Below are positions 1-8,093 of a DNA stretch of 64,000 nt, in pieces (position 1 is the stretch's first letter; each line of letters opens with the position of its first letter). The translations under genes were made by a program, and so were the position numbers. The DNA comes from an uncultured Cohaesibacter sp. (GTDB lineage: Bacteria; Pseudomonadota; Alphaproteobacteria; Rhizobiales; Cohaesibacteraceae), in the NCBI RefSeq assembly GCF_963682185.1, contig NZ_OY821667.1:1222109-1286108 (forward strand), in the 5' to 3' direction. The notes below the pieces were generated by a model. The model was not told the DNA's origin. It was given only the letters and a program-made list of their open reading frames with translations, and searched no databases.

Positions 1-1
1 C

Positions 2-352
2 TCGGCAACCAACCAGAATTATGACCCCATTGCGTATCTTGACGCCTTCCCCGTCGAACATGTGGGAGAAATTCATCTGGCCGGTTTCGCCCGCGATGAA
101 GATGACGAAGGCGAGCCCCTGCTAATCGACGCCCATGACAGAGAGGTCGCAGATGCCGTCTGGGCCCTTTATGACCAGACATTGGCGCGCTCCGGCGCCG
201 TCCCCACGCTGATTGAATGGGATAACAACATCCCCGATTGGGACATTCTGTTTGCCGAAGCCATGCGGGCGGAAGACAAGCTGCGGGCACTGCCAACAAA
301 GCTCAAGGAACCAGAGCCAGACCTGATATTGGGGCATCGTCATGTCAGCTAG
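2..352 (+). CDS. bufB: DUF692/BufB-family multinuclear iron enzyme, C-terminal part (partial at window edge)
   Basis: The reading frame is open from the first bases of the window, so the 5' part lies outside. The visible 116 residues carry the C-terminal hallmarks of DUF692 proteins: EIHLAG, then LIDAHD and PTLIEWDNNIP. Family members (BufB, MbnB) are TIM-barrel iron enzymes that modify cysteines of a small precursor peptide to make a copper-binding RiPP. The identification rests on these motifs and on the order DUF692-DUF2063-DoxX, which is that of bufferin operons. The precursor gene bufA would be expected just upstream, outside the window. From memory the family usually reads EIHLAGH, whereas here Phe follows AG. 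The stop codon lies inside the start of the next gene (11-bp overlap), implying translational coupling. Confidence 0.85.
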   Translation, partial: SATNQNYDPIAYLDAFPVEHVGEIHLAGFARDEDDEGEPLLIDAHDREVADAVWALYDQTLARSGAVPTLIEWDNNIPDWDILFAEAMRAEDKLRALPTKLKEPEPDLILGHRHVS

Positions 353-1157
353 CCCATCCCTTCATACCGCGCAGGCGTCTTTTTCCAGCGCTCTGATAAA
401 GCCCGATCACCCCACGCCGGATGACGTGGTCGGCCCAAAGCCGGAGAAGAAGGCGCAAAAGCGCTTCGGTGTCTATCGCAACAATATGATTGTCAGCCTC
501 ACAGAGGCGCTGATGGCTTCCTTTCCCACCATTATGGCATTAGTCGGGGAAGACTATTTCCGCGCCATGGCCCGTGTCTACATAACCAGCCACCCGCCGC
601 GCACCGCCATGCTCAGCCGCTATGGCGACCTGTTCGCCAGCTTTCTGGATGACTTCGAGCCCGTGCAAGCCTTTCCCTATCTGGGCGATGTAGCTCGCAT
701 CGAATTTGCCTGGCAGGAAGCCTATCATGCCGCAGATCAGTCCCCGCTTGATCCTACTAGTTTGCAACAGGTTCCACCAGACCGTCTGGCGGAGCTAACT
801 TTCACGCTCCATCCAGCCTGTCGCCTTTTGGCTTCACCTTACCCCGCTTACAGCATTTGGGCTGCCCACAAGGAAGACGACCCGCAAGAGGCAATGGCCT
901 CCTTGCCCCAAGAGCCGGAGGATTGCCTCATCACGCGCCCACACTGGGACGTCATGACGATTAAGCTCCCTGCTGGCGGCTTTGCCTTTCTCAAAGCGCT
1001 CAGAGAAGGACTAGCGCTTGGTCAGGCTGCAGCGGCCGCCCTTGAAGCAGCACCAGCCTTTGACTTCGCCCGCAATCTGGGTGGCCTTCTGGAAACTGGA
1101 GCCATAGCTGGCCTTCATAGTTCCACCTCAGGCGCACAGGGCAGAACAAGCCCCTAA
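342..1157 (+). CDS. bufC: DUF2063-family protein, bufferin maturation partner BufC
   Basis: This 271-residue protein has the N-terminal DUF2063 pattern (RFGVYRNN about 45 residues in, then ALMASFPTIMALVGEDYF and RIEFAWQEAYHA). In bufferin and methanobactin-like systems a DUF2063/MbnC-type protein forms a heterodimer with the DUF692 iron enzyme and recognises the precursor leader peptide. Its ATG overlaps the end of bufB by 11 bp, as expected for partners made in fixed ratio. The C-terminal half is less conserved and ends in a short Ser/Gly-rich tail. No signal peptide or membrane segment is visible, so it should act in the cytoplasm. The substrate is inferred from context only. Confidence 0.82.
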   Translation: MSASPSLHTAQASFSSALIKPDHPTPDDVVGPKPEKKAQKRFGVYRNNMIVSLTEALMASFPTIMALVGEDYFRAMARVYITSHPPRTAMLSRYGDLFASFLDDFEPVQAFPYLGDVARIEFAWQEAYHAADQSPLDPTSLQQVPPDRLAELTFTLHPACRLLASPYPAYSIWAAHKEDDPQEAMASLPQEPEDCLITRPHWDVMTIKLPAGGFAFLKALREGLALGQAAAAALEAAPAFDFARNLGGLLETGAIAGLHSSTSGAQGRTSP

Positions 1158-1205
1158 CCACCCGACGCTGACCTAGCGTTTCAGCATCACGAAAGCCAAC
1201 CCACG

Positions 1206-1781
1206 ATGACCATATTTGCAGCCACCACTTCGTTTCATGCCCGCCTGTTTGGCTGGCTCGAACGCAAACTTGAGCCATGGTTCCTTGGGCTTAGCGCTCG
1301 CTTGATCTTTTCCAGTGTGCTGTTGTTTTATTTCCTCAACTCAGCACTGACCAAGGTGGGGGATGGCCCCTTTGGGCTCTTTTCGCCCTCAATCGGCGCC
1401 TACGCCCAGATCGTGCCACCCATTGCTGAAGCGGCTGGCTATGACACCAGTCAGATTGCCTTTTTGCCGTGGGGTCTTATTGTGCTGGCAGGCACTATCG
1501 CCGAATTCATCCTGCCGCCACTGATCCTCATCGGACTGACAACCCGACTTGCTTCTCTCGCCTTCATCGCCTTTATCGCAGTGATGACTTTCGTCGATAT
1601 TCAGTTCCACGGAGTGGAAGCAGAGACAATAGGTCAACTGTTTGACAGCGTTCACAATTCAACCATTCTAGACCAACGCCTGCTCTGGTTGATGCCGCTG
1701 CTGCTGCTCATCATCAAAGGCCCGGGCCGCTTGTCTGTGGATCATTGGCTTGCCCAAAGGCCAAGGCCTCAAACCGGTTAG
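1206..1781 (+). CDS. bufD: DoxX-family membrane protein, bufferin operon BufD
   Basis: The protein has 191 residues and about four hydrophobic segments (around residues 29-46, 88-110, 113-130 and 152-172), the usual DoxX layout. The first helix holds the FSSVLLFYFLNSALTKV stretch that resembles the typical DoxX R-x-x-x-G-x-x-F-x-x-x-G-x-x-K region. DoxX-family proteins sit in the inner membrane and often accompany redox or metal-stress genes; one is the fourth gene of bufferin operons. It starts 48 bp after bufC on the same strand, so it is probably cotranscribed. A role in handling the metallophore or its redox state is inferred from position. Confidence 0.75.
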   Translation: MTIFAATTSFHARLFGWLERKLEPWFLGLSARLIFSSVLLFYFLNSALTKVGDGPFGLFSPSIGAYAQIVPPIAEAAGYDTSQIAFLPWGLIVLAGTIAEFILPPLILIGLTTRLASLAFIAFIAVMTFVDIQFHGVEAETIGQLFDSVHNSTILDQRLLWLMPLLLLIIKGPGRLSVDHWLAQRPRPQTG

Positions 1782-1863
1782 CTCCAGCACCTTTCCCCTT
1801 GACCTTGAGAGGACAAATCTGTCGTATAGGCGGCAACAGACGTCCCACCTCAAGGATCAATTC

Positions 1864-2916
1864 ATGTATTTTGCCAGCGACAACTGGGCCGGAGCCTCCG
1901 AGCCTATTATGAACGCGTTGATGCGCCACAAGGATGGTTACGAGCCCGCCTATGGCGATGGCCCCATCTGCGAATCCATCGAGCAGCGTTTTCAGGAAAT
2001 TTTCGAAACAGACTGTTCGGTCTTTGTTGTAGGTACGGGTACTGCCGCGAACGCATTGGCGCTTTCCGCCCTCACAGGCCCGGCCGGAACAGTCTTCTGC
2101 CACAAGGAAGCCCACATCCGTGTTGATGAATGCGGCGCACCGGAATTCCTCACCTCAGGCGCCCGCATGTGGGGACTGGATGGCAAGCATGGCAAACTGA
2201 GCAAAGAAGCGTTGCAAATCGGCTTTCAGGAAGTCCCCCATGGCGTGGTGCATCATGGTCAACCAAGCGCGATTTCCCTCACTCAAGCCACAGAGATTGG
2301 CACGCTTTATAGCGTCGAGGAAATCACCCAGCTCTCCGCACAGGCCAAGGATAACGGCCTTGCCGTGCATATGGATGGCGCCCGCTTTGCCAATGCCCTC
2401 GTTACTCTGGGTGTAACCCCTGCAGAGATGACATGGAAAGCCGGTGTCGACGTGCTCTCCTTTGGCGCCACCAAGAATGGCGCATGGTGCGCGGAAGCCG
2501 TGGTCTTCTTCAATAAAGACTATGCCAAGGATTTCATCTATCGCCGCAAACGCGCCGGCCAGCTCTTCTCGAAAATGCGCTTTGCAGCCGCCCAGTTTGA
2601 AGGGTATTTCGAAAATGACCATTGGCTGGACAATGCCCACCATTCCAACGCCATGGCAGCAAGGCTGGTCAAAGGACTTGAGGCTATGGATCACACCCGC
2701 GTCGCCTGGCCGAGCGGATCCAATGAAGTCTTTGCCATCGTTCCCAAACAGGCCGCTCAGAAAGCAACGGCTGCGGGTGCTGTTTTCTATGATTGGCCAA
2801 GCTTCGGCCTTGATCCGGAAGAATGCCCGGGCGAGGATGAAGTCCTGTTGCGCCTGGTCAGCTCTTTCTCGACCACAACAGAAGAAGTCGACCAGTTCCT
2901 TGACTGCCTGAAATAA
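1864..2916 (+). CDS. Low-specificity threonine aldolase-type PLP enzyme
   Basis: This is a beta-eliminating lyase/threonine aldolase-fold protein of 350 residues from the chosen ATG, which begins MYFASDNWAGAS and has an AAGGA ribosome site 8 bases upstream. The frame is open further upstream, but that part shows no family similarity. Landmarks are the PLP-site lysine in SFGATKNGAW (about residue 207), the HMDGARFANA motif binding the cofactor ring, and the VGTGTAANALAL phosphate-binding region. It should cleave L-threonine or L-allo-threonine (and other beta-hydroxy amino acids) to glycine and an aldehyde in the cytoplasm. It is followed by a strong hairpin terminator, so it is the last gene of its transcript. 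Preferred stereoisomer cannot be told. Confidence 0.85.
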   Translation: MYFASDNWAGASEPIMNALMRHKDGYEPAYGDGPICESIEQRFQEIFETDCSVFVVGTGTAANALALSALTGPAGTVFCHKEAHIRVDECGAPEFLTSGARMWGLDGKHGKLSKEALQIGFQEVPHGVVHHGQPSAISLTQATEIGTLYSVEEITQLSAQAKDNGLAVHMDGARFANALVTLGVTPAEMTWKAGVDVLSFGATKNGAWCAEAVVFFNKDYAKDFIYRRKRAGQLFSKMRFAAAQFEGYFENDHWLDNAHHSNAMAARLVKGLEAMDHTRVAWPSGSNEVFAIVPKQAAQKATAAGAVFYDWPSFGLDPEECPGEDEVLLRLVSSFSTTTEEVDQFLDCLK

Positions 2917-2951
2917 GCAGGGCTCAGATTAGCCAGCAAAAAGCCAAAATC

Positions 2952-2987
2952 AAAAAAGCGCTCGACCGGATGGAAGAGCGCTTTTTC
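2952..2987. terminator. Bidirectional rho-independent terminator
   Basis: The perfect 11-bp stem AAAAAGCGCTC/GAGCGCTTTTT encloses a 12-base loop and has A/T tracts on both sides. It lies between the convergent aldolase (+) and Hsp20 (-) genes, so it probably stops both transcripts. Confidence 0.85.
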
Positions 2988-3126
2988 TGTGAGAGTGACT
3001 GCCGGAAGCGGCATGAAATTGGGCTCCTTCCGACAATCGATCTTGAGACGAAGAAGCGTGGGCGGCCCAATTAAGGGCCACCGGTCGCGCCCGACCTTTA
3101 GAAGCCGGGTGACATTCTGTCGGAAA

Positions 3127-3600
3127 TTAGTGCTTGGAGCCTTCAATGACTGTTGGGTCATTATCGCTATCAGACGAGCGAATCTCGATCTGGCGCGGTT
3201 TCATGGCTTCAGGGATTTCACGTTTGAGGTCGATGTGAAGCAGACCATGCTCCATACTTGCCCCTTCAACCTGCATATAGTCGGCGAGCTGGAACTGACG
3301 TTCAAAGGCACGCGAGGCAATGCCACGGTGCAGATAGTCCTTTTCCTTCTCGTCTTCCTCGATAACTTTCTCACCGGTTACCTTGAGCGCATTCTCTTTC
3401 ACTTCAATGGAAAGATCCTTCTCGGAGAAACCGGCAACAGCCATCGAAATACGATAGGAATTCTCAGCCAGACGTTCGATGTTGTAAGGTGGATAGGATG
3501 GAGTGCTACTGTCCGGGCCAGTTACGGTGTCCAGCATGGAGAAGAGCTTGTCAAAGCCAACAGTAGAGCGATAGAGCGGAGTAAGATCGTAGTGACGCAT
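3127..3600 (-). CDS. Small heat-shock protein, Hsp20/IbpA family
   Basis: The 157-residue protein starts MRHYDLTPLYRSTVGFD, typical of class A alphaproteobacterial small heat-shock proteins (HspA/IbpA-like). An alpha-crystallin domain spans about residues 35-130 (YNIERLAENSYRISMAVAGF at its start, the conserved RGIASRAFERQF and GLLHIDLKREIP near its end). Such proteins form oligomers that hold unfolded proteins for DnaK/ClpB. The AGGAGG ribosome site lies 8 bases before ATG. The upstream region holds a sigma32-type promoter and a structured leader resembling a ROSE thermometer (both listed separately), so expression is probably controlled by heat at transcription and translation. Confidence 0.92.
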   Translation of the reverse strand: MRHYDLTPLYRSTVGFDKLFSMLDTVTGPDSSTPSYPPYNIERLAENSYRISMAVAGFSEKDLSIEVKENALKVTGEKVIEEDEKEKDYLHRGIASRAFERQFQLADYMQVEGASMEHGLLHIDLKREIPEAMKPRQIEIRSSDSDNDPTVIEGSKH

Positions 3601-3704
3601 AATAAAGTCCTCCTTTGAGCGACAAAAATTGCGTTATTTCGCTACTCCTTCCCCCTTCTCAAGGCGGGAAGGAAATGAAGCCGGAGCCGTTTTGGCCTCC
3701 GACA
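3601..3704 (-). promoter_or_regulatory. Structured 5' leader of the hsp20 gene, candidate ROSE-type RNA thermometer
   Basis: The predicted leader is about 104 nt. Reading on the minus strand it has a hairpin GGAGGCC/GGCTCC, a perfect 7-bp hairpin CCTTCCC/GGGAAGG, an AGCGA/TCGCT pair, and next to the AGGAGGA ribosome site the pentamer TCGCT. ROSE elements are defined by a conserved U(U/C)GCU that pairs with AGGA of the Shine-Dalgarno sequence leaving one G unpaired; TCGCT against AGGA fits that rule. ROSE leaders are known in front of rhizobial small heat-shock genes. The fold was judged by eye and not computed. Confidence 0.6.
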
Positions 3705-3710
3705 CTATTC

Positions 3711-3740
3711 GATATGGAAATGCCTCAAATGCATTTCAAG
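3711..3740 (-). promoter_or_regulatory. RpoH (sigma32)-type promoter of hsp20
   Basis: On the minus strand CTTGAA (3740-3735) is followed after exactly 17 bases by CCATATC (3717-3711). This matches the alphaproteobacterial RpoH pattern of CTTG-type -35 and CYTAT/CCATAT-type -10. Transcription would start near 3704. Confidence 0.65.
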
Positions 3741-3925
3741 ACCCCCATAAAATTTTTTGAAAATGGCAGGATTGTACCGATTAAGCCCCCCTGCCTCAAA
3801 GCTGCCATGTTGCTGAATTCGACATGAACAGGCCTTTCCGAATGGGTTCAGGAAGCCTTTGCTACCTTGTTTTCATAACAACGACGGCACAGACCGAACC
3901 GAACAGAAAAAGGAAAGGCAAGACA

Positions 3926-4585
3926 ATGAAACTGACAGCAATCGCACTTCCCATCATGATCGCATTCACCGTTTGCCAACCAGCACAGGCGCGCGACTAT
4001 TCCCATGACTCAAGCCGCTTCTACCGGATTTATGGGTCGGGCCAGATCGTAACGCACCACAATGATCGCCCTCAGGTCCGTAAGGCTCACAAGCCCAAAG
4101 AAACGAAGAAGGTCATCCGCAACAAAACCGTCGAGCGGAAAGTCATCCGCAACGCCAATGGCAAAAAAACCATCGTCAAGAAAACCACCGTCAACCGGAA
4201 AGTCATCAAGAAGAAAGTCGTTCATGCACCGAAGGTTCAAAAGACCTATTCGCGCCATGACATCAAGTTGATCGCACAACGCAATGGCTATCGCGATATC
4301 AGTGACTACTCCCTGCGCGGCAATGTCGCTTCAATGAAAGCCAGCGACAGACATGGTCGTCCGTATCTTCTGGAAATCAGCGCCCGCACTGGACAATTCA
4401 TCAAGCAGGCCCGTCTGGCATCCGAAAGGCCGCACCACAATTGGAGTGACTACCGCCACGATTCCTATCGCGACCCGCGCGGCTATAGCAGCCACTACAC
4501 ACGCCCAAGCGATGATGTGAACTACTCCTTTATTCTGCGTCTCAATTCCTTTCTGAACCAGGGGCAAGCCTACTGGGCTTTCTAA
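3926..4585 (+). CDS. Secreted, lysine-rich protein with a C-terminal PepSY-like segment
   Basis: The ATG at 3926 has AGGAAAGG about 9 bases upstream and opens a clear Sec signal peptide ending in QPAQA (cleavage near residue 22). After it comes a strongly basic stretch (about residues 50-110) built from imperfect repeats of the type KKVIRN / ERKVIRN / NRKVIKKK. Residues about 115-165 (DIKLIAQRNGYRDISDYSLRG to EISARTGQFI) look like a PepSY-type fold. The tail is His/Tyr/Arg-rich and ends in Phe. The mature protein should be periplasmic or exported and could bind nucleic acid or anionic polymers; this is inference. No specific family function is known to me. Confidence 0.65.
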   Translation: MKLTAIALPIMIAFTVCQPAQARDYSHDSSRFYRIYGSGQIVTHHNDRPQVRKAHKPKETKKVIRNKTVERKVIRNANGKKTIVKKTTVNRKVIKKKVVHAPKVQKTYSRHDIKLIAQRNGYRDISDYSLRGNVASMKASDRHGRPYLLEISARTGQFIKQARLASERPHHNWSDYRHDSYRDPRGYSSHYTRPSDDVNYSFILRLNSFLNQGQAYWAF

Positions 4586-4604
4586 GCACTCCGTCCTCAA
4601 TTTT

Positions 4605-4626
4605 CGGCCCCACTCCTGTGGGGCCG
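4605..4626 (+). terminator. Hairpin after the secreted basic protein gene
   Basis: The perfect 9-bp GC-rich stem CGGCCCCAC/GTGGGGCCG has a 4-base loop 20 bp after the stop codon. It lacks a T-run, so termination is only likely. Confidence 0.5.
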
Positions 4627-4779
4627 ATTGGCATGCGCTGCGCCATTCTCCCTCCTTAATGTGTTTAGCCCTACGGTTATGCGTGAAAAACCCGAGCAAT
4701 GGGCATTTTCCCCTCCCATCGAGATCACTTTTCGTTAAACTGCATGTCAAAAGGGCTATCAAAGGCGTCTGGGGCAGAT

Positions 4780-5766
4780 ATGCAGCTGAATAATCTCGAC
4801 AAATTTCCCGAGCTGGCAGATGGCGTCTGCCATGAAATGGTCTGCTGGGATCAACACAAAGTGCGCGTTGCCCGCTGGCCATCGCTGTCGCCCGATCCAA
4901 AAGGCACGATTTGCCTGCTGCACGGCCGGTCCGAATTCATCGAAAAATATTATGAAGTCATCACCGAGTTACGCCAACGCGGCTTTGCCGTTGCCACCAT
5001 GGATTGGCGCGGACAAGGCTTATCAGACCGCCTGACCCGCAATGGTGTGAAAGGACATGTTCGCCGCTTTTCCGATTATGGCAAGGATCTCGAACAGTTC
5101 ATCGAAGAAGTCATCCTGCCGGACTGTCCTCCGCCCTGCTTTGCCCTCACCCACTCCATGGGTGGGCTCATCCTGCTTTCCAATTTGCCCGATCTCAGGA
5201 TCAAGATTGATCGCGCTGTACTCTGCGCTCCTCTAATTCAACTCTCCACAGAGGGGCACAGCCTGTTGGGGATCAAGCCTCAACAGGCCACCATCCGAAG
5301 ATTGGCAGGATTTCTGCGTTATTTGGGGTTTGGCGAAAGCTATGTGCCCGGCGCCAGCCGGTCGCCCTTTGACCGAGGAGGCTTTTACACCAATCAGCTC
5401 ACTTCAGACGGCCCTCGCTATGACAGGAACCGTCAGTTTCTCATCGATTGCCCCGCGCTGGGGATCGGCGGACCGACAGTTCTATGGACCCATGAAGTCT
5501 GCAAGGCGATGGACAGCCTGCAATCGAGCGATTTCCAATCTTCTATTCACACCCCAGTGCTCATCGTCACGGCAAGCAACGACAGCGTGGTCAACTCGGC
5601 CGCAGCCGAACTGTTTGCCAAGACCACTCGGGCAGCAGGCGCCATTTCCATTACCGGCAGCAAGCATGAAATCATGATGGAGCGCGAGATCATTCGCGAA
5701 CAATTCTGGGCAGCCTTTGACCGCTTTATTCCCGGCGAGAACACGCTCAGGCAGGAAAGCGCCTGA
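4780..5766 (+). CDS. Alpha/beta-fold hydrolase, lysophospholipase/monoacylglycerol lipase type
   Basis: From the ATG at 4780 the protein has 328 residues. It shows the order of a serine hydrolase: oxyanion region LLHGRSEFIEKYYE, MDWRGQGLSDR, nucleophile elbow THSMGG (Ser about residue 127), acid in TASNDSVVNS and base in GSKHEIMME. This matches the PldB/lysophospholipase group (Hydrolase_4). It should cleave acyl esters such as lysophospholipids or monoacylglycerols in the cytoplasm. An in-frame ATG at 4744 is possible but has no ribosome site, while GGGG precedes 4780. It converges with hisN. Confidence 0.85.
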   Translation: MQLNNLDKFPELADGVCHEMVCWDQHKVRVARWPSLSPDPKGTICLLHGRSEFIEKYYEVITELRQRGFAVATMDWRGQGLSDRLTRNGVKGHVRRFSDYGKDLEQFIEEVILPDCPPPCFALTHSMGGLILLSNLPDLRIKIDRAVLCAPLIQLSTEGHSLLGIKPQQATIRRLAGFLRYLGFGESYVPGASRSPFDRGGFYTNQLTSDGPRYDRNRQFLIDCPALGIGGPTVLWTHEVCKAMDSLQSSDFQSSIHTPVLIVTASNDSVVNSAAAELFAKTTRAAGAISITGSKHEIMMEREIIREQFWAAFDRFIPGENTLRQESA

Positions 5767-5817
5767 GCGATAGAATACGCTCAGAAAAGCATCTCTAAAA
5801 AAAGCCTGATGGCTGTC

Positions 5818-6609
5818 TCAGCTTTGATTTGCAAGAAGATCAAGCACCGACTGATGCAGATCAGGGTCCCCTGTAGCAACCACCTGTCCGCCATCAAAGG
5901 CCGAGCCACCCTGCCAGTTTGTGACCACACCACCGGCTCCTTCAATCAGCGGAATAAGCGGTGCAATATCAACCGGCTTCAGGGCCGCTTCGATCACCAG
6001 ATCCACCATGCCAATGGCCAGCATGCAATAGGCGTAGCAATCAACGCCATAGCGCGACAGGCGCACTGCATCCTCAACCCGCTGAAAGGCCTTGAGCTCA
6101 TCGGGAGCAAAAATATCTAGTGCGGTGGTGAACAAAGTCGCCTCACTCATCGCCTTGCAAACACGTGTCTTCACCGACCTCTGTCCATCCGGTCCTTGAT
6201 AAAAGGCATTCTTGCCATCGCCGAAAAAACGTTCCTTGGTGAAAGGCTGGCTCATCATGCCAAGGCTCTGACCTCCTGAATGCCGATAGCCGATCAACGT
6301 GCCCCAGGTTGGCAAACCGGAGATGAAGGCGCGCGTTCCGTCAATTGGATCAAGAACCCATAGCCCATCGGCATCAAGATCCTTGCCCTCGAATTCTTCC
6401 CCCAGAATGCCATGGCTTGGAAACTGCTCCTGAATAAGCCCGCGCAGTTTCAGCTCGGCTTGCTTGTCCGCATCGGTCACCGGATCAAAGCCACCATCGA
6501 GTTTGTTTTCAATCTCGATCGCCTTGCGGAAAAGCGGCATAACCGTATCTCCGGCCAGGTCAGCGAGTTGGTGCAGAAAATCAAAATCGGGGGCGCGTTC
6601 AATACTCAT
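5818..6609 (-). CDS. hisN: Histidinol-phosphatase of the inositol monophosphatase family
   Basis: The 263-residue protein has the metal-binding signatures of the IMPase superfamily: GEEF (about residue 70), WVLDPIDGTRAF (about 83-94), and PVDIAPLIPLIEGAGG near the C terminus. The sequence PIDGTRAFISGLPTWGTLIGY is typical of the HisN branch that dephosphorylates histidinol phosphate in histidine synthesis. It is Mg2+ dependent and cytoplasmic. A broader inositol- or sugar-phosphatase role is the alternative. No other his genes are in the window. It lies convergent to the alpha/beta hydrolase with only 51 bp between stops. Confidence 0.85.
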   Translation of the reverse strand: MSIERAPDFDFLHQLADLAGDTVMPLFRKAIEIENKLDGGFDPVTDADKQAELKLRGLIQEQFPSHGILGEEFEGKDLDADGLWVLDPIDGTRAFISGLPTWGTLIGYRHSGGQSLGMMSQPFTKERFFGDGKNAFYQGPDGQRSVKTRVCKAMSEATLFTTALDIFAPDELKAFQRVEDAVRLSRYGVDCYAYCMLAIGMVDLVIEAALKPVDIAPLIPLIEGAGGVVTNWQGGSAFDGGQVVATGDPDLHQSVLDLLANQS

Positions 6610-6830
6610 AATGAAAGTTCCAATTTGCTAAAGGTCCAAAGGCTCAAGGCAAAAAGTGCAAGCACAGAGCATGTCGCCCTCCTTGATCGAGGATCAAAAT
6701 AAAGACAAGCAAGACCATATCGAGTGGCCTTGGTATGTATGGAAATGACTCTTACCCAATGAGACGCAGAGGAGCAATCACAGATCAGACAAAGGGAACG
6801 AAAGCACAGCAATCAATGCACAAAACAGGC

Positions 6831-8051
6831 CTAATGCTTACCACCCCATGCAAAATTATCGATGCGATATTTGGGAGCATTCTCTGAGGCCGCCAATTGA
6901 TCTTCCCCATTCGCTCCGGATGAAAAAGACAAGGTAAAGACACTCGGATTGATCAAATCTTCAGACTCAAGCGGCGGCTTTCGCAGAGCATAAATATCGC
7001 GCCGCGCGCCCAAGCCTTCCCGCAAGGCGGTCTCATCAGCCTTGGCAAGCGTCTTGGGTAACACATCCTCATCAACCGACTGGGACAATACGCGGATAAC
7101 CAGCTTCTCGACATAGAATGCCAGCTTCCGCCGCCCGGCCTTGTTGAAGCGAATGGCATTCTTCAAGCGCAACCGGACATCCTGTCCCGACAAATCCGGA
7201 CCACGGAAAGAGAAGTTCCCTTCCTCATCGGAAAAAGCATCCCAGATATCGATGAATTCTTCATCCCGCTCGGTCAGGCGGCTGGAAACAAGATCGTTGA
7301 GGTAGCGCATGTCAGAGGCAAGCGGCTCACTCCCCACAGGCGGCAACCCGACCCAGAAGACCGGCTTGTCCTGCTTGGCAAAAGCCAAGCGCACCCGGTC
7401 GATCTCGCGCTGATAGGCACGAGCCCATTCATCGGTACGGAATTCATAGGCCGGCGTGATTTCATTGCCCTCGGCATCTTTGCGCGCAGGCATCTCACGG
7501 CGATCATTGAGCCCTACCATCACAACAGCGAAGTTGAAGGGATGGGCTGCAAAATAATCCTCGGCATCGCTCAAGGGGTTGTTTTTAGCCCGATAGATCA
7601 GCCCGCTATTGGGCTTGGAATGGATCTCAACCCTGACATCGGGCGCTTTGGCAAAAGCATCCTGAAGCCCCCATCCAATATCCTGCGAGAATTCATCGCC
7701 GAACACCGCGATTACAGATGCATCAGGATCCTTTTCAACGGTCTTGATCACGGGGGCAACCGGCCCTCTTTGCGCTGGCTTGCTGTCGTCTTTATCGGTC
7801 TTCTTTTCCTTTTTGGGCGTGCGGCGCTTGAAGAGAAATTCAAAGAAACCCAACGCCACATCATAGCGGCCATCATCGGGGATGGCCCGCTGCTGAGTTA
7901 CAGGATTGCCATCCATGGCGGAGCCAGAAAGAGACGGAGCAGCCAAAACCACCCCTGCAGAAAGAAGCGGAAGCAGCAGTGAGACAGCCGTCACAAGGCA
8001 AATCACCCCACGCGACAAGGCAAAACCGGATTGTCCCCTCTTCAAGCCCAT
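6831..8051 (-). CDS. DUF459-type SGNH-fold periplasmic protein, probably catalytically dead
   Basis: The 406-residue protein has an N-terminal membrane or signal segment (about residues 14-38), a charged linker with KRRTPKKEKKTDKDD, and an SGNH-like domain from about residue 110. Block I reads VFGDEFS where active members read GDS, so the serine nucleophile is Glu120. The C-terminal block reads NAIRFNKAGRRKLAFYVEK where active members have D-x-x-H before the AG, so the base is Arg301. The Asn block (VVMVGLND) is kept. The fold is therefore recognisable but the Ser-His pair is missing. DUF459 proteins are thought to act on cell-envelope glycans; here a binding role is more likely. It lies 42 bp downstream of the transglycosylase on the same strand and is probably cotranscribed with it. 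Confidence 0.75.
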   Translation of the reverse strand: MGLKRGQSGFALSRGVICLVTAVSLLLPLLSAGVVLAAPSLSGSAMDGNPVTQQRAIPDDGRYDVALGFFEFLFKRRTPKKEKKTDKDDSKPAQRGPVAPVIKTVEKDPDASVIAVFGDEFSQDIGWGLQDAFAKAPDVRVEIHSKPNSGLIYRAKNNPLSDAEDYFAAHPFNFAVVMVGLNDRREMPARKDAEGNEITPAYEFRTDEWARAYQREIDRVRLAFAKQDKPVFWVGLPPVGSEPLASDMRYLNDLVSSRLTERDEEFIDIWDAFSDEEGNFSFRGPDLSGQDVRLRLKNAIRFNKAGRRKLAFYVEKLVIRVLSQSVDEDVLPKTLAKADETALREGLGARRDIYALRKPPLESEDLINPSVFTLSFSSGANGEDQLAASENAPKYRIDNFAWGGKH

Positions 8052-8093
8052 TGGCCCGTCTCCAAACTTGCCATCACCATAAAACCGAAATTA

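Noticed and set aside
3615-3827. 70-codon plus-strand frame between hsp20 and the secreted basic protein
   Set aside because: It covers the hsp20 leader and promoter, has no ribosome site and its composition is not coding-like.
3824-3925. Longer N terminus for the secreted basic protein
   Set aside because: The start at 3926 has a ribosome site and begins a canonical signal peptide, which the longer form would bury.
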